From: Planctomycetota bacterium
GTDB lineage: Bacteria; Planctomycetota; Planctomycetia; Pirellulales; Thermoguttaceae
Assembly (NCBI GenBank): GCA_023397045.1
Contig: JAEWUR010000144.1
Location: 1 to 7,504, forward strand
Direction: 5' to 3'
DNA: 7,504 nt
How positions within the stretch are numbered: the first letter of the stretch is position 1; every line of letters starts with the position of its first letter. Positions 6,343-7,504 of the stretch are shown piece after piece. Under the pieces are notes generated by a model. The model was not told the DNA's origin and made no database searches. It saw only the letters and a list, made by a program, of their open reading frames with translations. Position numbers and translations under genes: made by a program.

Positions 6343-7504
6343 TCATTTCCGGCTCGCCAGATCATCGAGCAATTCTTGCGAGAGCTTCACGTCGGGGAGT
6401 TGGAGTGTCTCCAACGGCTTGACCGAAAAATCGAACTCTTCCCAATTGCCGCGTTCGATATACGTGAGGAATCGATACGTCGCGCCGGGGATTAACGCGG
6501 GAAAGGTGCAAAAACCCTCCGCATCGGTTCGCAAACGCTTCGTCACGTAATTTGCCCGATCGAAATTGGCCACAAAATCCTGGTCGGCGACCACTTCGGT
6601 CAAACTCCGCTGCTCGTTCCCGGTGAACGGTCCCGAAGAAACGACCAGTTGTAAGTGAGGTTCATAGCCTGCCACCGGTCGTCCGTTCGGATCTACAAAT
6701 CGCGCAACGGCCTTGCCGCAAGGAAGTAGATGGACGACCAAAGGGCGATCGTCGGCCGAGCGGCCGGAAATCTCGACCACTGCGCCGAAGTGCGATTTCG
6801 GATCCAGGAAAAACGCGGGCACGCGGACGTCGGGATCGAGTCCAGGCAGCTCAAACTCTGCATTCTTCGCGATAACCGGCTCGCAACGAAACGTGAGATC
6901 GTACCCTTCGCGGTTGTAAGGCGAGAGCACCAAGACGTCGCCGACCGTGCAACCTTCCCGGCCGACGAGTCGACCTCGAACCGTCACGCCTCGGCGGATA
7001 AGAATCTCAAGCGGCGCCGGCTCGTTGTCCAATGCCACGTCCAGCGGCACATGGGCGGAGAAATAGTGCCGCCGGCCGGGATGCGGTCTGCCAAAAAGCT
7101 CGCCCGCGTTTTTCATTTGGCGGACGAATTCGCCGTGCGGGCCTTGGACAAACAACACGCCTGGCCCCGGCGGCACGGCAATGGCAAACCGACCGTCTGC
7201 ATCGGTCGTCACCACGTTCTCGTGAGGCGACCAGCCGGGCATGATCCGCTCGGGGGCGTAGGGTTCCTTTGCCGTCTCCACATACTGAACTGTTGCCCCA
7301 GCGACCGGTTTCCCAACGCCAGACTCGACGACACGGCCACGGACAAGCACTCCGCGCGGCAGAGCAAACTCGATCTTCTCAACTGATTGATCCGGAGCCA
7401 GGTCGATCTTCCGGTCAACAGTAAGATACGGTTCCTTTTCGAGCGGAAACGCCGAAAACATGAACAACCGGCCGGGATGCGATTTCAATCGAAAGCCGCC
7501 CGCT
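6343..7504 (-). CDS. C-terminal part of a carboxypeptidase-regulatory-like repeat protein (5' end outside window)
   Basis: 386 codons are visible, from the right edge to a TGA at 6345-6343. The frame stays open to base 7504 (reading ...AGGFRLKSHPGRLF), and no ATG lies near the edge, so the true start is to the right. At least two, perhaps three, beta-sandwich segments of the carboxypeptidase-regulatory type are recognisable. The first is visible residues ~50-120, with VLVRGRVVESG, KPVAGATVQY, TTDADGRFAIAVPPGPGVLFVQGP. The second starts at RRGVTVRGRLVGREG. A third, looser one runs from KAVARFVDPNGRPVAGY to RTDAEGFCTFPALIPGATYRFL. The C-terminus is polar (QELLDDLASRK). In Planctomycetes such repeats often form the C-terminal half of long exported or membrane proteins, sometimes behind an M56/BlaR1-like peptidase, but nothing here shows what precedes them. 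No catalytic residues are seen; binding or structural roles are likely. It is convergent with the zinc-ribbon gene. Confidence 0.8.
   Translation of the reverse strand, partial: AGGFRLKSHPGRLFMFSAFPLEKEPYLTVDRKIDLAPDQSVEKIEFALPRGVLVRGRVVESGVGKPVAGATVQYVETAKEPYAPERIMPGWSPHENVVTTDADGRFAIAVPPGPGVLFVQGPHGEFVRQMKNAGELFGRPHPGRRHYFSAHVPLDVALDNEPAPLEILIRRGVTVRGRLVGREGCTVGDVLVLSPYNREGYDLTFRCEPVIAKNAEFELPGLDPDVRVPAFFLDPKSHFGAVVEISGRSADDRPLVVHLLPCGKAVARFVDPNGRPVAGYEPHLQLVVSSGPFTGNEQRSLTEVVADQDFVANFDRANYVTKRLRTDAEGFCTFPALIPGATYRFLTYIERGNWEEFDFSVKPLETLQLPDVKLSQELLDDLASRK

Noticed and set aside
6253..6495. Small plus-strand open frames after the zinc-ribbon gene
   Set aside because: They translate the dispersed palindromes and the antisense of the right-edge gene, with no independent support.
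6730..7386. Plus-strand 218-codon open frame opposite the right-edge gene
   Set aside because: It is antisense to recognisable carboxypeptidase-regulatory-like repeats, and its own product is Arg/His-rich with no motif.
7486..7488. TTG as the start codon of the right-edge minus-strand gene
   Set aside because: The frame remains open to the window edge with protein-like residues before it (AGGFR), and the domain is a C-terminal repeat, so the TTG is an internal Leu codon.

Overview
The window looks like a piece of a Planctomycetes chromosome, most likely of the Pirellulales type. This is inferred from several signs: a GC-rich but not extreme composition, long intergenic gaps with dispersed GC-rich palindromes, secreted glycan-active enzymes, a membrane protein with N-terminal MJ0042-type zinc ribbons, and a large protein with repeated carboxypeptidase-regulatory-like domains. 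No mobile element, CRISPR array, tRNA or rRNA is visible.

Layout from left to right: (1) the first ~26-30 codons of an unrecognised minus-strand gene that leaves the window at base 1; (2) a ~300-base divergent intergenic region with a plausible plus-strand promoter (TTCACG - 17 nt - TACAAT); (3) a secreted GH29 alpha-L-fucosidase with a C-terminal F5/8-type-C (CBM32-like) domain, 396-1796; (4) a 70-base double-level palindrome, 1823-1892; (5) a secreted 941-residue fusion, 1920-4745, with a fungal-glutaminase-A-like N-terminal part (DUF4964/5127/4965/1793 type) and a C-terminal alpha/beta hydrolase with a complete Ser-Asp-His triad; (6) a 154-base gap with a strong GC hairpin; (7) a double zinc-ribbon, single-pass membrane protein, 4900-6246; (8) paired CCCTCACCC/GGGAGAGGG-type hairpins between convergent genes; (9) the C-terminal 386 codons of a minus-strand protein with carboxypeptidase-regulatory-like repeats, running off the right edge.

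The two secreted enzymes are co-directional and adjacent, so a shared role in taking apart a fucosylated and possibly acylated glycan outside the cytoplasm is a reasonable inference. The fucosidase would remove terminal fucose and the hydrolase would remove an ester-linked group; the substrate of the glutaminase-like part is open. The zinc-ribbon protein and the carboxypeptidase-regulatory-like protein have no evident link to this pair. The most interesting items are the two-enzyme fusion and the nested palindrome that separates it from the fucosidase gene.
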